Under the pieces are notes generated by a model. It saw only the letters and a list, made by a program, of their open reading frames with translations, was not told the DNA's origin and did no database searches. Shown here in pieces: positions 63,071 through 64,000 of a stretch of DNA of 64,000 nucleotides. The stretch lies in NCBI GenBank assembly GCA_012520575.1, contig JAAYOB010000022.1, forward strand, positions 1 through 64,000. The letters are read 5' to 3'. Position 1 is the first letter of the stretch. Every line of letters begins with the position of its first letter. The DNA is from Candidatus Stramentimicrobium fermentans (GTDB lineage: Bacteria > Atribacterota > Phoenicimicrobiia > Phoenicimicrobiales > Stramentimicrobiaceae). A program made the translations under genes and the position numbers.

Positions 63071-64000
63071 TTGATTACTATACTTGCCTTTATATTTGTG
63101 CTAGGTATAGCTATTTTATTTCACGAATTAGGTCATTTTATAATAGCTAAAATGGCGGGCATTAAAGTATTTACCTTTTCAATAGGTTTTGGTCCTAAAA
63201 TAGTGGGCATATCATGGAGGGGCACCGAATATAAATTATGCTTATTACCATTCGGTGGATATGTAAAAATGGCAGGAGAGGAGCCACAAGGTGAAGTAGA
63301 GTGTAGAGACAGAAATCCCGAAATAAGCCAAGAAGTACCAAAAAGCCAGAGATTTGATAATAAACCTTTTTTGACTAAAAGTGCTGTAGTCATGAGTGGG
63401 CCCCTTATGAATGTGGTTCTAGCAATATTATTGCTAATGATAGTCTTTTCTTTTTCTGGAATAGCTACTATCACAAATACCATTACAGAGGTTGCCTCTG
63501 GCAAACCTGCTGCTCTATCTGGACTACAACAAGGAGATCGAATTATAGCAATTAATTCTCTAAAAATTGACAATGCTGAAGAAATCTCTCAAATTATAGA
63601 TAGTAATAGAGGCAACCCTATGTCTTTAACTATTTTACGGAACAATGAAACGACTGAAATCACAATTATTCCGGAATATAATGAAGAATATGATAGAGCC
63701 ATGATTGGAATTACCCTGGAGATATCGGTGGAAAAACTATCTTTTTTTCAATCATTCAAAAAATCATTACACACTACGGGTGAAATAATTCAATTAATCA
63801 TAAAGGGATTTTTAGAAATGTTTACCGGAAAAATCCCAGTTGAACTTGCCGGACCTTTAGGTATTGCACAAATGGCCGGAGAGGCAGCACAATTTGGTTT
63901 TATAAACTTATTATTTTTTACTTCAGTAATCAACATATTTTTAGGAGTTATGAATCTCTTGCCCATTCCGATTTTGGATGGTGGGCAGGTACTCCTATTT
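63071..64000 (+). CDS. rseP: Site-2 protease RseP, C-terminally cut by window
   Basis: Intramembrane zinc protease of regulated proteolysis. The frame starts at TTG 63071, 1 nt after dxr, and stays open to the window edge (310 codons). HELGH at residues 18-22 holds the active Glu, followed by FGPKIVGISWRGTEYKLCLL, a transmembrane helix, one PDZ domain (about residues 140-210; SGLQQGDRIIAINSL), and near the edge NLLPIPILDGGQ with the third zinc ligand. Compared with the two PDZ domains of E. coli RseP, one is seen here, as in Bacillus RasP. Its last residues lie outside the window. Confidence 0.95.
   Translation, partial: MITILAFIFVLGIAILFHELGHFIIAKMAGIKVFTFSIGFGPKIVGISWRGTEYKLCLLPFGGYVKMAGEEPQGEVECRDRNPEISQEVPKSQRFDNKPFLTKSAVVMSGPLMNVVLAILLLMIVFSFSGIATITNTITEVASGKPAALSGLQQGDRIIAINSLKIDNAEEISQIIDSNRGNPMSLTILRNNETTEITIIPEYNEEYDRAMIGITLEISVEKLSFFQSFKKSLHTTGEIIQLIIKGFLEMFTGKIPVELAGPLGIAQMAGEAAQFGFINLLFFTSVINIFLGVMNLLPIPILDGGQVLLF

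Noticed and set aside
1-64000. CRISPR arrays, toxin-antitoxin or phage-defence systems
   Set aside because: No direct-repeat arrays, nuclease-helicase clusters or toxin-like gene pairs were found in the window.

Overview
The window is 64 kb of AT-rich bacterial chromosome, roughly one third G+C by eye, and almost entirely housekeeping genes. About 60 protein genes are supported. All but four lie on the + strand: a SurA/PrsA-like foldase, rpmB, tmcAL and a doubtful ORF are on the minus strand. No tRNA, rRNA, CRISPR array or intact insertion sequence was seen. Gene order resembles low-GC Firmicutes and Thermotoga-like bacteria: phoH-pgpH-ybeY-cdd-recO-glyQS-ppdK, scpAB-rluB-cmk-ispH, fapR-acpP-rnc-smc-ftsY-ffh-rpsP-khpA-trmD-rplS, and rpsB-tsf-pyrH-frr-uppS-cdsA-dxr-rseP. 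A TAXI-type TRAP transporter, pyruvate phosphate dikinase and a membrane pyrophosphatase point to an anaerobe with a pyrophosphate-saving metabolism. An Atribacterota (JS1/OP9)-like or deep Firmicutes-like organism is my best guess. It comes from gene content only and is not proven.

Layout. 1-4 kb: the end of guaA, then an accessory island with a 7TM-type diguanylate cyclase, a doubtful minus-strand ORF and a decayed reading frame, then purA. 5.4-6.3 kb: the foldase, facing purA across a strong terminator. 6.7-7.5 kb: rpsU-yqeY. 7.6-11.3 kb: phoH-pgpH-ybeY, with unusual gene overlaps. 11.3-15.1 kb: a TAXI TRAP transporter in three genes, with a terminator-like hairpin between the binding protein and the permease genes. 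15.5-23 kb: cdd, recO, glyQS behind a leader with a terminator-like hairpin, and ppdK. 23-26.6 kb: hppA and pyrimidine-nucleoside phosphorylase. 26.7-34.6 kb: a long run with a DHH-CBS-tRNA nucleotidyltransferase, a site-2 protease, trpS, scpA, scpB, rluB, cmk and ispH. 34.7-39.1 kb: rpmB, rsmD, coaD, tmcAL, pta, rpmF. 39.5-57.3 kb: fapR, acpP, rnc, smc, ftsY, ffh, rpsP, khpA, trmD, rplS, rnhB, yraN, comM, rpe, der, plsY, topA, xerC. 57.4-64 kb: rpsB, tsf, pyrH, frr, uppS, cdsA, dxr and the start of rseP.

Functionally the window covers translation (ribosomal proteins S2, S16, S21, L19, L28, L32; EF-Ts, Frr, TrpRS, GlyRS; rRNA and tRNA modification), chromosome segregation (Smc-ScpAB, XerC-type recombinase, TopA), the SRP targeting route (FtsY and Ffh), lipid and isoprenoid synthesis (FapR, AcpP, PlsY, CdsA, Dxr, IspH, UppS) and nucleotide supply (GuaA, PurA, Cmk, PyrH, Cdd, Pdp). 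Two cyclic-dinucleotide systems are implied: c-di-GMP by the GGDEF protein and c-di-AMP by PgpH.

No clearly novel defence or mobile system is present. The points most worth a second look are an apparent AUU start codon for ftsY, a 107-nt dual-coding overlap of pgpH and ybeY, the terminator-bearing glyQS leader without a recognisable T-box, the terminator inside the TRAP transporter operon, a CdsA with a changed signature motif, and several genes missing from otherwise conserved clusters (era, rimM, plsX-fabHDG).
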